Origin: Stenopsyche tienmushanensis
Lineage: Eukaryota; Arthropoda; Insecta; Trichoptera; Stenopsychidae
Direction: 5' to 3'
Assembly (NCBI GenBank): GCA_008973525.1
Contig: WACJ01000530.1
Span: forward strand, 1,798,001-1,862,000
Length of the DNA: 64,000 nt
Every line of letters begins with the position of its first letter. Position 1 is the first letter of the stretch. The notes under the pieces are model-generated. The model had not been told where the DNA came from. It ran no database searches and was given only the letters and a program-made list of their open reading frames with translations. The translations under genes were made by a program, and so were the position numbers. Of the stretch, positions 31,940-42,708 are shown piece by piece.

Positions 31940-33235
31940 CCCTTATGATTTGATGTGTTATGATTGAATTTGACACGAAATGAAGCATTTAATTCGTCCG
32001 TTTGTCTGCGAGATTAATTAAAATAATTAATTTTCTTAGTCGGAAGTTTGTTCCATGTCGCAGGAGTGGCAAGAAGTCGGTCCCGATCAGTCTTCCCGTC
32101 CGCGCGTCACTCACCCGAGATGAGCACATAACCCCTCGCAGGTAACAACAGGTAACTCGACCTGCTCGACTATAACTAACCCGTTTAGCTCCAGATAAGC
32201 CCGGATCAGCTCCGAACAGTCATTCCGGCCAGATTAAAACAATCGGCCCGAGCCGCCCCCAAAGACTCGTCTATCACGAATCGCGGGTTAACAGCTCTTG
32301 ACAGCTCGTAAAAAGCGCGTGACGTTTCCTCCCAAGTTTAAAGCCCGGAGAATTGTTTACAAGTCGTATATTTATATAACGCACTGGGGCGTAAAGATAA
32401 TGGAGAGCAATAAAACGACGATATTACGAACCGGCGAGCGACGATGCGACTCGTAAAATCAATCTTCGTCGGATCGATCCGATTGAAATCTGGACGCAAT
32501 GATACGGGAACTCAGATATGTGGATCATATGCATCGTGATTGATGCATGTGCAAATTTAAATCCGCATCTGACAGCGCGAAACGCCGGCGGATTATTAAG
32601 CGACGTAAATTTAGACACATACCTGGATAGCATCCAGGTAAGTGCCATTAACATGCGATAATCTACATTTTATGTCGCCAATGATCGATTATTCCTATAA
32701 TATGCTATTAGATATATCGATAAGTCTAGGAGAAAGAACAATTGATCAGTAATATTAATGAGTGTCAGCAATTGTAAAGGGTGAACAAAAAATTGAGAGT
32801 CAAACGTTAAGAAATAACCTGGAAAAAATTAGTGATTCTGTAAGAATTAAAATTGGAAGAACTTCCAAAACTCCAAAACCCGTGGGAAATAGTATGTAAT
32901 AATGAATAAAATTAGGTTTTTTAAAATCTCATAATTAAAAATTAAAAATATAAATTAATTATTTCATTGTCAAAAAATCGGCAAAGACTTTTCAATACAT
33001 CTAATATATTAATGCAATATTGCAATTATAATAAATAAATATTTTTATTGACAGCACGCGACGCTACTGTTTTTATGTGAGCAAACGGCAAGATGTGCGG
33101 TGAGCGTCTCGCAAAAAAAAAACGTAATAAATATTAGGCTGTCGGATAAATTCTGTCCCCATATTAATTAACGATAATTAATTTTAATTTCTTATCACAA
33201 ATTGTTATTGTTAAACATCGACTTATGATCCTCCG
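31940..33235. other. TE-free island with CAGGTA repeats, then AT-rich DNA
   Basis: From 31940 to 32660 the sequence is complex, with CAGGTAACAACAGGTAAC near 32139-32156 and an inverted repeat at 32620-32640. After 32660 it is AT-rich. No exon recognised. Confidence 0.4.
32620..32640. repeat. Inverted repeat TACCTGGAT-AGC-ATCCAGGTA
   Basis: Two perfect 9-bp arms with a 3-base spacer. The right arm runs into CCAG/GTAAGT (32634-32643), a textbook 5' splice-site sequence on the plus strand. The upstream DNA is not open in any long frame. Confidence 0.85.
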
Positions 33236-33269
33236 CTAAATATTGGGACATGGCACTTTAAAAAGTGTT

Positions 33270-33420
33270 GTGCAATGCATATTGACTGAGAATTTAGACA
33301 TGAGAAAGCCGTGCGCAAGACGGGTGCCGCTTTTGCTCACAATGCAATAAAAACAGCGTCGTAAGAATGATTTGATCGAGTTTTTTGGCGATGTTTCACA
33401 GCAATAAAACCAAATTTTTG
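33270..33420 (+). pseudogene. mariner transposase linker remnant
   Basis: One frame gives ILTENLDMRKPCARRVPLLL, then T-M-Q, a stop, then KQRR. This is the same region as 7098 and 30264 with a different set of lesions. Confidence 0.72.
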
Positions 33421-33429
33421 CATCATATA

Positions 33430-34480
33430 AATACTTTTGTATCGAATAAATACCTTATTATGTTGATGTTTGTAGCTTATTGTTAATATTTCGATGGATT
33501 GATCAATTTAAATTCTCACCTGAAACAATAAAAGACAATAATTAGTACGGTAGTCATTGTTGATCAATGTTTGATTTGTTTGGATGATTTGGGTGAATTT
33601 TAATTGAATTATTTAAGATCTTCAGCTGCCGGACGACGATCTCGTTGAAGTAGCCAAGCGACCAGCGTGAATTTAACTAGCATATCAAGATCTATCCGAT
33701 AGCGTCTTTGACACTTATTAAAATTCAATCCCAACAGCTGAAACGTCAACGATCAACACAAAAGGTGTCATTCACTGAAATTAAAAAAAAACTAATCAAG
33801 CCCAAAATGAAATCGCGCTCGTATTATTCATTGTGTGTGATTATATTGTAGGCTTAACGAACGCTGGCTGATGGGCCTGGCGATGACATGCGTCAAGCTG
33901 TCACTTTGACAAGTCGGACGAGCTGTCACTTGCCGAGCTGTCAGTCAAGTCGGGAGGGCCGAGGAGACTCTCAAGGAGAGGGACGAAGGAGTGACAGACG
34001 CCAGCCTGTCTCACAGTTATTGACAACGCTCAAAAGTACAAAGAGACGCGGATCTGTTTTTTGTCACCCGTTCATCCCACCCAATTTATCCGACGTACGT
34101 AAAACTTGGGAGAAAACAAGCCGACTGAGAGATATTTTGAGAAATTCCATGATAAGATGTGTGCACAATGCTTATTTGGCAAGTTAATTTGCGGAGATTT
34201 CATCCAGCTGAAAGTTATTCCACTCCGGATGACTCTCGGAATTGCGTTATCAACGGACTGAGGCCACGCTCGAGATCTGAATCAGGCGCACCATTTCGTC
34301 TCTGCCTTTTTTCAGGTGAATAATAAAGGGAGAACTTCATTAATCTCGGAAGTGTTATAAGGCAATAAAAACGACACTACTTCATAAACAACCCGATGAA
34401 TTCCCATCATATTACATAGCGAAGAAACGCGCTACAAGAATAATATGCTGAAGAAGGCCAAATATATATCTATGTCTTGC
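33430..34480. other. AT-rich then complex island with TGTCA cluster
   Basis: No repeat family or gene recognised. The TGTCA cluster at 33884-34025 is listed separately. A 99-codon plus frame (33888-34187) covers it but has low-complexity Arg/Ser content and no domain. Confidence 0.4.
33884..34025. promoter_or_regulatory. Cluster of seven TGTCA/TGACA sites
   Basis: The pentamer occurs at 33884, 33899, 33907, 33924, 33939, 33992 and 34021. Three copies sit in AGCTGTCA within a partly tandem 20-odd-bp arrangement. TGTCA is the core site of TALE homeodomain proteins (Meis/Hth/TGIF group). The regulatory role is inferred. Confidence 0.3.
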
Positions 34481-34485
34481 ATATT

Positions 34486-34962
34486 TGTCGGTCATTTTGT
34501 TCAGTCGCAGTAAATTCTTCCAATGGAATTATCGTCGCACACTCCTGCCACGTATATTTATGTTAGGGATGTGATAAGTCTACAACGTGTTAGAGTGTCA
34601 CGACAAGGCAAAGAGTGAAAGATCATCGGTGATATCTGATTGTGCAAAATATTGAGGAATAAGTGCAAAATAATCAGCGTGTGACGCTTGACGACCTTCA
34701 GAAAGATTTTCCTGATATTTCTCAAAGTCTCCCCGATGATATTGTGTCTGAAAAACTGGTTTATAAGAAGCTGTAAGCGAGATAGATGCCCAGAATGCTC
34801 ACATCTGAGCACCACTTAGATCCGTGCATGCGTTTTGGATCGTTTTTCACACAGAGGAAGAATCTTTTCTGGACTTTATTAGTGACAGGGGATGAGACGT
34901 GGATATGTCACTACATCCCAGGATTCAAAAGATATCCGCGATGTGCCACCAATGCCAAGCGG
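34486..34962 (+). pseudogene. mariner transposase remnant, near complete N-terminal half
   Basis: The 5' leader GTCATTTTGTTCAGT is shared with 5780, 50175 and 63290, followed by an ATG (34526). Later frames give VTLDDLQKDFPDISQSLPDD, then VSEKLVYKKL, a stop, ARWMPRMLT and finally VTGDETWICHYIPGFKR. TGDETW holds the first catalytic Asp of mariner transposases. Several frame shifts and stops make it inactive. Confidence 0.8.
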
Positions 34963-34974
34963 AGGTCGACGATC

Positions 34975-35400
34975 ACTGACTGTGAAGCTTGGGAACCCCA
35001 GATAAATTCGCTGAAACAAGCACTTGAGGTAGCCGAGCTCAACGTTGACAATGGTCCACAACATGATGGCAAGCAATAAGAACTGGGACCTTTGACGCGA
35101 TTACATTCAAGAAATCCTGAGTGCCAACACTATAATAGGGTCGGTTACCTGAAGCTTGCCACCGGCCTTCCAATGGTGGAAGCACTTTGTTCTGCGGGCC
35201 ATAGAGAAAATTGAAGAACGTTCATCGGTGCCACGGTCGACTCATAGTCGGAGTCACGATCCTCAGCCATGAGGAGTACGATGAGAAGAAGAAGACCTGA
35301 AGCTAGACTACCTGTCATTCTGAAGCTATGTAAAAAATAATACCAGGGGAACAGAGATGGACCAAGGAGGGATTTACTAAGAATCTGACACCATCTGACA
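34975..35400 (+). pseudogene. R1-like LINE 3' fragment, copy 2
   Basis: GAGCTCAACGTTGACAATGG, TGATGGCAAGCA, TTTGACGCGATTACATTCAA and GGAATCTGACACC-like text at 35379 follow, in order, the segment 50818-51020 of the better copy. It abuts the mariner remnant, so the two arrived in succession. The middle part has no match. Confidence 0.55.
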
Positions 35401-35514
35401 GGAAAAAATAATTCAAAAGATAATTCTGAACCTCGCAAACAAATTCTGCATAAGAATAGTGGACGTATAAGATGTCTACTGAACCGAAAAGACAGAAATT
35501 TCAGTTCAGTTCCG

Positions 35515-35620
35515 AGCCTATAGCGTCCACTTTGTTTAGGGCGTCTTTTACATAAGTAAATTTGGGTGCCTAAATTTCTATAGCGTGGTCCCTATATCGA
35601 CGTTATAGTAGGTTTATCCG
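35515..35620. mobile_element. Pogo-like MITE, truncated copy 3
   Basis: TATAGCGTCCACTTTGTTTA, TTTCTATAGCGTGGTCCCTA and CGACGTTATAGTAGG match the MITE at 775-951 nearly throughout. The extreme left end is lost. Confidence 0.6.
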
Positions 35621-35729
35621 TATACCTATTAAATACTGCCAATGAATTTAAATCTATAATTTAGCTCAGCATACCAGGAGTTTAACAGCATCGTATGTGT
35701 TGAATGTTCATTTAAATAAAGTTTAAATT

Positions 35730-35860
35730 CAAAATTTTTCATTCAAGACGCCCAATTTTGTTTGAATTATAACGGCCATATTGTTAAAGCAATATCTATA
35801 AAATTTATTATAAATTATTAATTAATATATGGCAATTTATTATAGATGATTATAGTGTTC
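35730..35860 (+). mobile_element. Family E MITE, left part, split by an RTE-like insertion
   Basis: It starts CAAAATTTTTCATTCAAGAC and keeps AACGGCCATATTGTTAAAGC and AATATATGGCAATTTATTAT. At 35860 it is interrupted by the element at 35861-36304 and resumes at 36305-36335 with AAAAACGTGTGCAAATTATG, which is the next part of the family. Confidence 0.7.
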
Positions 35861-36304
35861 GGGGAGACACCTTCAGTTGGTGTAGGAGCGAATCCGAGAT
35901 GCACTTAAGCGTCACGTATGTCTTCACCCTACCCCGGCAACGCCCTAGCGAGGAAAGGAGGGACTGGACTCCTTGTACTCCAGAAAGCCCTTTCCAGTAG
36001 AGTCAAAAAGGTCGTCTAGAGTAGTTTTCCACCATCTCCCTATGAAAACTACTCAGTCTTTACAAACCCCCCAAACTCCTTATCGAGACGTTCGCGAAAG
36101 TGTCCGTCAATACGTTCACTCAGGATACCCGTTGGGTGAGCGTTCAAAATAAAACTCGGTGGTAATGCTACCTTCAATATCGAGCGAATGAGGAGGTGAA
36201 TGTATGACACAGACGAGATGAATGTAACCCCTTCCTGTGAATGGATATTGAAGAGGCCCATAGTTCTGTAGTGGACTGTTAGTGGCTGCACTATGATGAT
36301 GATG
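35861..36304 (+). mobile_element. RTE-like retroelement (or SINE with RTE tail), 9-bp target duplication
   Basis: ATAGTGTTC lies at 35852-35860 and again at 36305-36313. The right end is GTGGACTGTTAGTGGCTGCA, then CT and (ATG)4. Ends of this wording with (ATG/GAT)n tails are characteristic of insect RTE LINEs. The 444-bp body has no reverse transcriptase; a minus-strand frame at 36049-36345 is chance. A reversed, shorter copy is at 46010-46262. GGAGCGAATCC near the left end resembles a B box, so a SINE is possible. Confidence 0.78.
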
Positions 36305-36339
36305 ATAGTGTTCAAAAACGTGTGCAAATTATGAATATG

Positions 36340-37640
36340 TGCCATCCAGCATTTCAGCCAGATTTATGCGACGAATTCATCGAAAATTGGACCATGGAAA
36401 AATATTTAGGATTTTGAAAGGATTAAAAGATACATTTCTAATTCATACGAACCGTATAACGATCCTCAATCAACCGCCCAATAATGGTTCAAATGGGGTG
36501 AAATTGATAGATAGTTCTATACACACGATCCATTTGTGATGAAACGTCAACCGGTTGAATGACAGCTGTCAAATTGACAGACGCTCCGGTATATTTGCAG
36601 CACTTAGCCGACTGGCATAGTGGCATTTGCGCGATGCTAAAACAATTATCGCGAAAATAATTAATTAATTAGGCGTTTTTATGGCTGGATGAATCCGATA
36701 CCTGCGCTTCGGCATCATTAAACCGATCATAATAAGGGATGTCCGACAAAAAAAGGACAGTCGGTTGATGGAGGGTCTCATAATCCGGATCAAAAGTGAC
36801 ATATCACAAATTTTCAGCGGCGTTCGTTGATATATATATGTTATTAGTATTGCAAACGTCGATCCGTTGCGTATAATTAAAATCGAATGCTGAGCATTTT
36901 TACGTAGCAAAAAAGTTTGGGTGTCTATCGAAAAGATGTTTTTTGCTCTTGGGAAAACTCAATATATACGGGAAAAAAATATTTCAAGAGGACTTCTCTG
37001 AATTTATCCTGTCTGCGATAGTATTAAGCATCCCTCTGTCTTGAATCAATCAAGAGCAGTCAACTCGGATAGACTTTATAAAGGGAGATAGGTACGTGGC
37101 CTTAATCAAAGGATCGTCCGAAGTGAAACTCAATGTATTTATTTTTTGCGTCCGTATATATATATTTTAAAATGTGTTATTTCCGCTGAAATTATTTACG
37201 CCGTATGATTGACGTCCGTTGTGTCTGGGGGGCTGGAATTAGCCCCCGGGATGTGGATGGTGATATATCGGAGATAAGACGGAGCAGTGTAGGTTGAACC
37301 TGTCCGATTGAAGCTCACGTGAGATGAGCGAGCCTCATGATGGACGGGCACATCCGCTAAAGATGCCCGTCAATCAAACAGTGCGCCGAAGCCTCCTGGA
37401 CCAGTATTAGCTCTCAGACAGCTTCCATAAGCTGGCTTCCGTTATCTAACTCATTAGCCACGACTAAAAAATATTTTTAATTGAAATGAGCGCTTGGATA
37501 AGTGTAAATTAATATGAAAAGACAGGTTGGTAATCGACCCAATTGAAGCCATAATACAGAGCAAAGGCTTTAAATCATTAAATCAATTATAATCTAATAA
37601 CTTATCCTGGTATTATAAGCAATTCTATTTAAAAGGCAAT
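36340..37640. other. TE-free island, no gene recognised
   Basis: It contains the palindrome TGACAGCTGTCA at 36560-36571 with a further TGACA just downstream, and a GC-rich GGGGGGCTGGAATTAGCCCC near 37227. No exon recognised. Confidence 0.4.
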
Positions 37641-37690
37641 TATGGAGCCCAACAATATCAACAGTGTTAAGGTTCATTTATTGATATACA
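37640..37690 (-). repeat. 'AACAATATCAACAGTGTT' repeat, copy 2
   Basis: AACAATATCAACAGTGTTAA and GGTTCATTTATTGATATACA are the reverse complement of 10366-10440 and match 48415-48475. Confidence 0.5.
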
Positions 37691-37839
37691 AGCATGACTC
37701 ATATACTAATAAAAGAGTTAAATGTAGGGAACATTGGCTTGAACATCACGAAAAATGAAACACCAGGCGGCAATTAGTCGGAAATTAGTGTTTGTATCCG
37801 TCGCATGCGTTATTATAAAGACGCTACAAACATGCGCTG

Positions 37840-37915
37840 CATCACCGCCAGAACACCAGTAGCAAGACTATTTTATTATATATTACACAAACACAGCTTC
37901 ATCTTTTAACTAACT
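37840..37915 (-). repeat. 'TTACACAAACACAG' repeat with tRNA-like part
   Basis: ATTTTATTATATATTACACA and AACACAGCTTCATC match 21658-21705. On the minus strand CTACTGGTGTTCTGGCGG follows AAAATAG and has a weak A-box look. Confidence 0.4.
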
Positions 37916-38158
37916 TTCAGATGCAATAAATCAGGGTAAACCTGAATCGAGACGATCGAACGGAAATATGAATGCCATCAATCTTTTGCATATGTTATAA
38001 ATTCAATATGAGCGCTTGTAAAAATAATGCAGGAAGTAATTTATCAATCAAATAATGATGTGGTCTAGAAATTATAGCACCACATTTTGGTCGTATTATA
38101 ATTTTTGAAGCGTTCCCACGGTTATACAAACGATAATTATGTATATACATACAGGATA

Positions 38159-38360
38159 CGGCAGGGAAACTACCTTATTTCAAAACTCTCGAGTGTTTCA
38201 ATGCATTGACCAGAATGGAGGTTACCTTAATGATATAATTTTTATAATATAATAAATAAAAACTTTAAATGTGTCTAAATGAGATAAAAAAATAATTGAA
38301 TTAATGTCTTTTATATTTTGTTGTGTTATTCATTTTTAAAATAAGGTAGTTTCTCTGCCG
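38159..38360 (+). mobile_element. Short IS630-type element with CGGCAGGG terminal repeats
   Basis: The left end CGGCAGGGAAACTACCTTAT (after TA at 38157-38158) and the inverted right end CGGCAGAGAAACTACCTTAT differ at one base. Between them, FQCIDQNGGYLNDIIF is the last part of an IS630-like transposase, and the DNA is related to 3308-3595. It is a 202-bp internal-deletion derivative of that family. Confidence 0.8.
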
Positions 38361-38364
38361 CACT

Positions 38365-39535
38365 TTTAAAATGTATTTTGTAATGGCCCAAATTGCTTGG
38401 ATAAAGTCAGTCAAATAAATTGAAACTTTATACGAATGACTATTAAAAAAGTGCTTCGGTCATTGAAATAATCAAAAGTTTTAATGCGGGATTGAGACGT
38501 GTAAAAAAACAAGAATAACTGGCAAAAATGGTGTAAAATTGGAGTGCGATCCAATTCCAAAGGATGTATTTTTTTACTCAAGCGCATAAATAAACAAGTA
38601 GACAATGAAAAATACTCTGAAATTAAAATGTTTGAATTGCCAAGAAATCAAATTATGAAAAAAATCTTTAGAGAAATGAAACGAAGCGTGTAATGAGATG
38701 CGTGACGGAATTACCGGTGTCAGACATGCCGCATCGACCTGAAGGATGACGGACGTCTGAAGACGCCCGGGGGTGAGAACCGGCAGGGTGGAAGACTTGG
38801 CCGAATGGGGGGAGGTGTGAGGAGGAAAATGCGACATAAGGAAAATTGGTTGCTCTCAGACGTGTACCTCAAATGAAAAAAAATCCACACAGGACGAACG
38901 AGAGGACGACGCGGAAAACTCACTCCACGCATTGCGTTTTAATCCCCGGACTATTGATTGACGCGTCAATAAAATCAAATGCTACGGTGGATTGACGGTC
39001 CATGGATAGATTAGTCGAACCTGCCCATCAATGCTGAATAGATCGGTGTCAATGGGTAGGCAGGTAGTCTCGGAGTCTGTCCACCACCTTCTTATTAGAG
39101 ATGCCGCGACTGATTGCTGTCGACAGACGGCGACTAATAAAACGCCCTCAATGATGAGGGGTTGCGAAGCTCTAAATTTTTTATCAATGGATATTGCACC
39201 GTTGCTTCCCCGAAATTTAGATCCCTGGAGTCAAGTCTACTATCAATAATATTGGGTACAAACGATTATCCCAAGCAGAATAATAATATGATTATTAGAC
39301 CAAATCGATTATTTTATAATATGGACAATCCAAATATAATTTTTATATGGAATAATAAACTGATGAATGTGGTCCTTATGTTTTGTTTGTGTATTTATAT
39401 TTAATCTATACCTATTCATACAATTCAGTTCAAAAATAATTATTTTTTGCATTTTATCACGCTGATATACGCACCACAGATTGAAAACCACTGTTATGTA
39501 TAAATACACCAATGTAATAAATTCTTTTTAAGACA
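38365..39535. other. AT-rich flanks with a TE-free island at 38700-39250
   Basis: The central part is complex and partly GC-rich. Frames on both strands (38574-39249) show no domain. No repeat match was noticed. Confidence 0.35.
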
Positions 39536-39539
39536 CTGC

Positions 39540-39660
39540 TAAAATTTCGTTTTAATCCATTGGCTAGTTTGAGAATTATATCAATTTTACGAAAAAAAAA
39601 AAATAGAGTTTAATGAATTTCTTGCAAAATCGCCCGGATTCTAAAGTGTTAAATTATGAC
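39540..39660 (+). repeat. 'CCATTGGCT..ATATCAATTTTAC' repeat, copy 2
   Basis: AATCCATTGGCTAGTTTGAG, ATTATATCAATTTTACGAAA and ATTCTAAAGTGTTAAATTA match 1600-1735. Confidence 0.6.
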
Positions 39661-39899
39661 GGGTTATTGTACGCTCTAAGATTTTAAGATGTTAAAGTCA
39701 TTAATCTGTTTTTATTTAAGTGCAATTGTATATTTAATTAAATTGGGAGTGTATTTAATATATTATGATATCGTAAAATCCATTGAAAAAATATTCTGCT
39801 TAACACATTTTTATCGGGGAATCGCTTCGTTTTTAGATACAATTACTTCAATGAAGGGATATATTATAAAAATGTATGATAATGATTCAAAATAATTAT

Positions 39900-40260
39900 A
39901 TAGTTTAATTAAATAATTTTATTTTCACAAAATGACTGTTTAAAATTTTTTTAAAAAAAATCACAGTTTAATTTATTTTTAAATAGTTAAAAATAAATTT
40001 ATAACATAAATCTGGTAAGGACATTAGAAAATTATATAAAAAAGGTTTGTATTAAATTTGAAGTAAATTGGTTTATTAAAATCAGAGATATCATGTCAAC
40101 CGTGTTGAAAAAAGTAGTTTTGATTTAAATGCATTTAAAGATTTCATTCTGGTAGAATCTGGTTTAGTTGCCACGTCACTAAAATAACTACAACCCCGTA
40201 AATAATTCAAAATTCAAAACTTAAATGCTCCCTTAAAATACAAATATTGAAAGCTGACAC
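39900..40260 (+). repeat. 'ATCATGTCAACCGTGTT' repeat, copy 5
   Basis: AAAATGACTGTTTAAAA, TAAATCTGGTAAGGACATTA, GATATCATGTCAACCGTGTT and AACTACAACCCCGTAAATAA follow the family order. The left terminus is missing. The LTR fragment begins directly to the right. Confidence 0.65.
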
Positions 40261-40272
40261 TCAAATTATTAT

Positions 40273-40548
40273 TTTAACAGCGCCATCTCTTGTGGCCCTA
40301 CGGAGACATTGCACCTGTATACGGACCGATCGCTTCTTGCTCGTGCATCGTTATCGTTTGGAGAGTGACGCGCAGGAGGTGGGAGTCGGGAGAGTCATCG
40401 GTTAGCCTTGGCTGCGGGAGGTCGTCCCTCCTGCAGCCAGATCTCTCTTTCGTGTGGAATAAATATTTATCTAGCGAAGAGAGTCTTTCGATGAGCACAT
40501 GGGGGTGGGGAGCCGCTCGGGGACTCTGCCCTCGACCTCAACGTTACA
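40273..40548 (+). mobile_element. Probable solo LTR (best copy of the family)
   Basis: The left part includes AGCGCCATCTCTTGTGGCCC, then GGGAGTCGGGAGAGTCATCG, GCCTTGGCTGCGGGAGG, GCAGCCAGATCTCTCTTTCG, GTGGAATAAATA (poly(A) signal type) and a right end AACGTTACA. The ends may be degenerate TGTAACA..TGTTACA. No target duplication is clear. No internal retroviral-like genes are adjacent, so it is a solo LTR. Confidence 0.55.
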
Positions 40549-40559
40549 TAACCATGTCA

Positions 40560-42230
40560 ATTTTATGATGAAAAACTCCGTTGCACGCAAAGGGTTTCAA
40601 TGTTATGACAAAGACTCACGTGATGCTCACGTGCATTTCTCAGCTTCCCTAACTTATCCTTGCGAATCCAAGCGTTTGGAGCCCAAGTTTAATGACCCGT
40701 TGATTAAATCAGCGTCGTCTAAAGTCTAAACAGTAATGCTCCAATGAGTTCGATGTTATTGAATATTTATTCTCGATTTTAAAGCGTTTGCGTGCTTCGG
40801 CGTCTAAAACATGAATCCAGGGGTTACGAACGTTCGAACCCAATATGTTTATCGGCTCCGTTCCGAATGTACCCATTTGTGTCTGAGGCGTTGAGGTTGT
40901 GGTGCAAATAAAATATGAATACGGCAAGGATCCATGTCTGGCTATCATAGTCGCTTTATAGACGTGTTATTGAGTGCTCCACTCCAGATGGAGCATATGC
41001 AATAAAAATTGTTGCAAACAGCAGCAAATGCACTCAACGCGGTGCAGGTTCGCGGGGAGTGCCAACAGATAGCACCATATTTATGTCTCCCCCTGAGCGA
41101 TATTTCCCGAATTCCGTCGTGTAAAGTGTTCGATTACAATTTAATGTTATGATGTCGCATCGTTGCGGTCGGAGACAAAACGCAATAAGCGACTCCGATG
41201 AGGGCCTTATGTACTGCTGCATACAAGAGGCGAAGGCTCTGTAGGGCCTTCCTGTATTGGGGCCTCGATTGCTACCAGCACAGGCAGCAGGAGTAGTAAC
41301 GTCTCCAACATGTGACCGTGGAGAATAAATCGAGCAAACTCGAAGAAGCAAATTAGCACCTCGTTTAATTTCTGATTCGCATTATCACTAATTCAGACTT
41401 TATGTCGTTAAGCGTCGACAGAGCTTTTAAGTCGACTTAAATCGCATCTTAATTGCGTAATTAAAAGCTACTAAAATATTGCAAAGATTAGCTGCACATA
41501 TAATACAAAGTCCTCAGCTTAAATCTCGCAATTAAGCCGTCTGCGGGATATCGACGAAGGAATATCCCATGGCAATTTATGGACGCTCGATTGGAAGAAG
41601 ACCGCGGATGGAACCTCGTCAAATCACTCCAGGGAATGCGATGAAAAAATACAACCCACTCTTGGCTGATTTTATTGCGCCGTTTCGCTGCCAGCACCCT
41701 ACTATGAAGGGCTATAAAATTTTAATGTGCCAAATTGCCGGTTTGGTTCGAGACCCTTGTCCGGTGCCTCCGATATTGACCTCCTTTACTAACATGCAGG
41801 TTTTATGGGTCCGGATATCATTCGCAGACTGGTCGTGAAACCGTTAATTAAGCGGCTCCCGAACTTCGCCTCGACAACGAATTAATCGTTGCGTAATTAC
41901 GACGTTTTTAGGGGACCATGCTCCGGGCACTTGTTGGCCGACTATCCAAATTGAGACCTTACACACTGACAAAATCATAAAAACGCACTATTAACAAGCG
42001 ATAATCGGGCACGAAAATATTACCCTAACGAATTCGAACCGATTGCATAAAACCCCCAACGAAAATGCATAATAAATAAGCGAAATAATAGCAAATTTGC
42101 GATTTTATCAAATGACCGCGAAGTCACTAAATTCAATAGATCGTATCCGAAATTAAATGGCGGATATAAAATGGCGACGGATAAAAGCATTCATTCATTG
42201 CATCCATTGACATGTGACATAGAGAGGGTT
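40560..42230. other. Long TE-free island, no gene recognised
   Basis: About 1.6 kb of complex single-copy DNA. Frames up to 105 codons exist on both strands without domains. The right part is rich in TTTTATGC/AATAAA/TTAACAAG words of homeodomain-site type. Candidate regulatory DNA. Confidence 0.4.
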
Positions 42231-42708
42231 ACCTCAATAGCTAAGCGACAATATATTATTAATTTAACAACATTATAAGGTTAAGGCCTCATAAATTCAA
42301 GAGACCTCAAGTAGTTTTTTTGTGGAATTGTGGGAAAAAATCACCGTACTAAAAAATTTGGAAGATCGAAAATATTAATATTTCTGAGTCCGATCCAGAT
42401 TTATCCCGATTTATATAGTCGTGCAGGAACGCCCGCGAATAAGTGATCGACTTACTTGATTGACTAATTCCAAAAAAATCCTATCCTAACTCTACCATGT
42501 CTGAAAGGCAAATGGGAAACCACTACACGAAAATATTCTTTCCCTCTTAATAAGGTCTCTCATGGAGTTCACCTACGTTTGATATCGGATATCAGACGTA
42601 AGCACTTTAAAAAGTAGTAGTTTTTGATCCATTGCGTTAATATAAGGGACATTTTTATAGTAGAAATCGTGTAGATACAAACCTCAATTGAAAAACTAAG
42701 ACTTTTAC

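Noticed and set aside
33888..34187. 99-codon frame over the TGTCA cluster as an Arg/Ser-rich protein
   Set aside because: The residue bias follows from the repeated AGCTGTCA/GGAGAG DNA words; no start context or domain.
36049..36345. 98-codon minus-strand frame
   Set aside because: It lies across the RTE-like insertion and its junction with the MITE; the sequence is repeat, not gene.
38574..38932. Pro/Ser/Phe-rich minus-strand frames
   Set aside because: Composition reflects purine-rich runs on the plus strand; two overlapping frames share it and neither has a domain.
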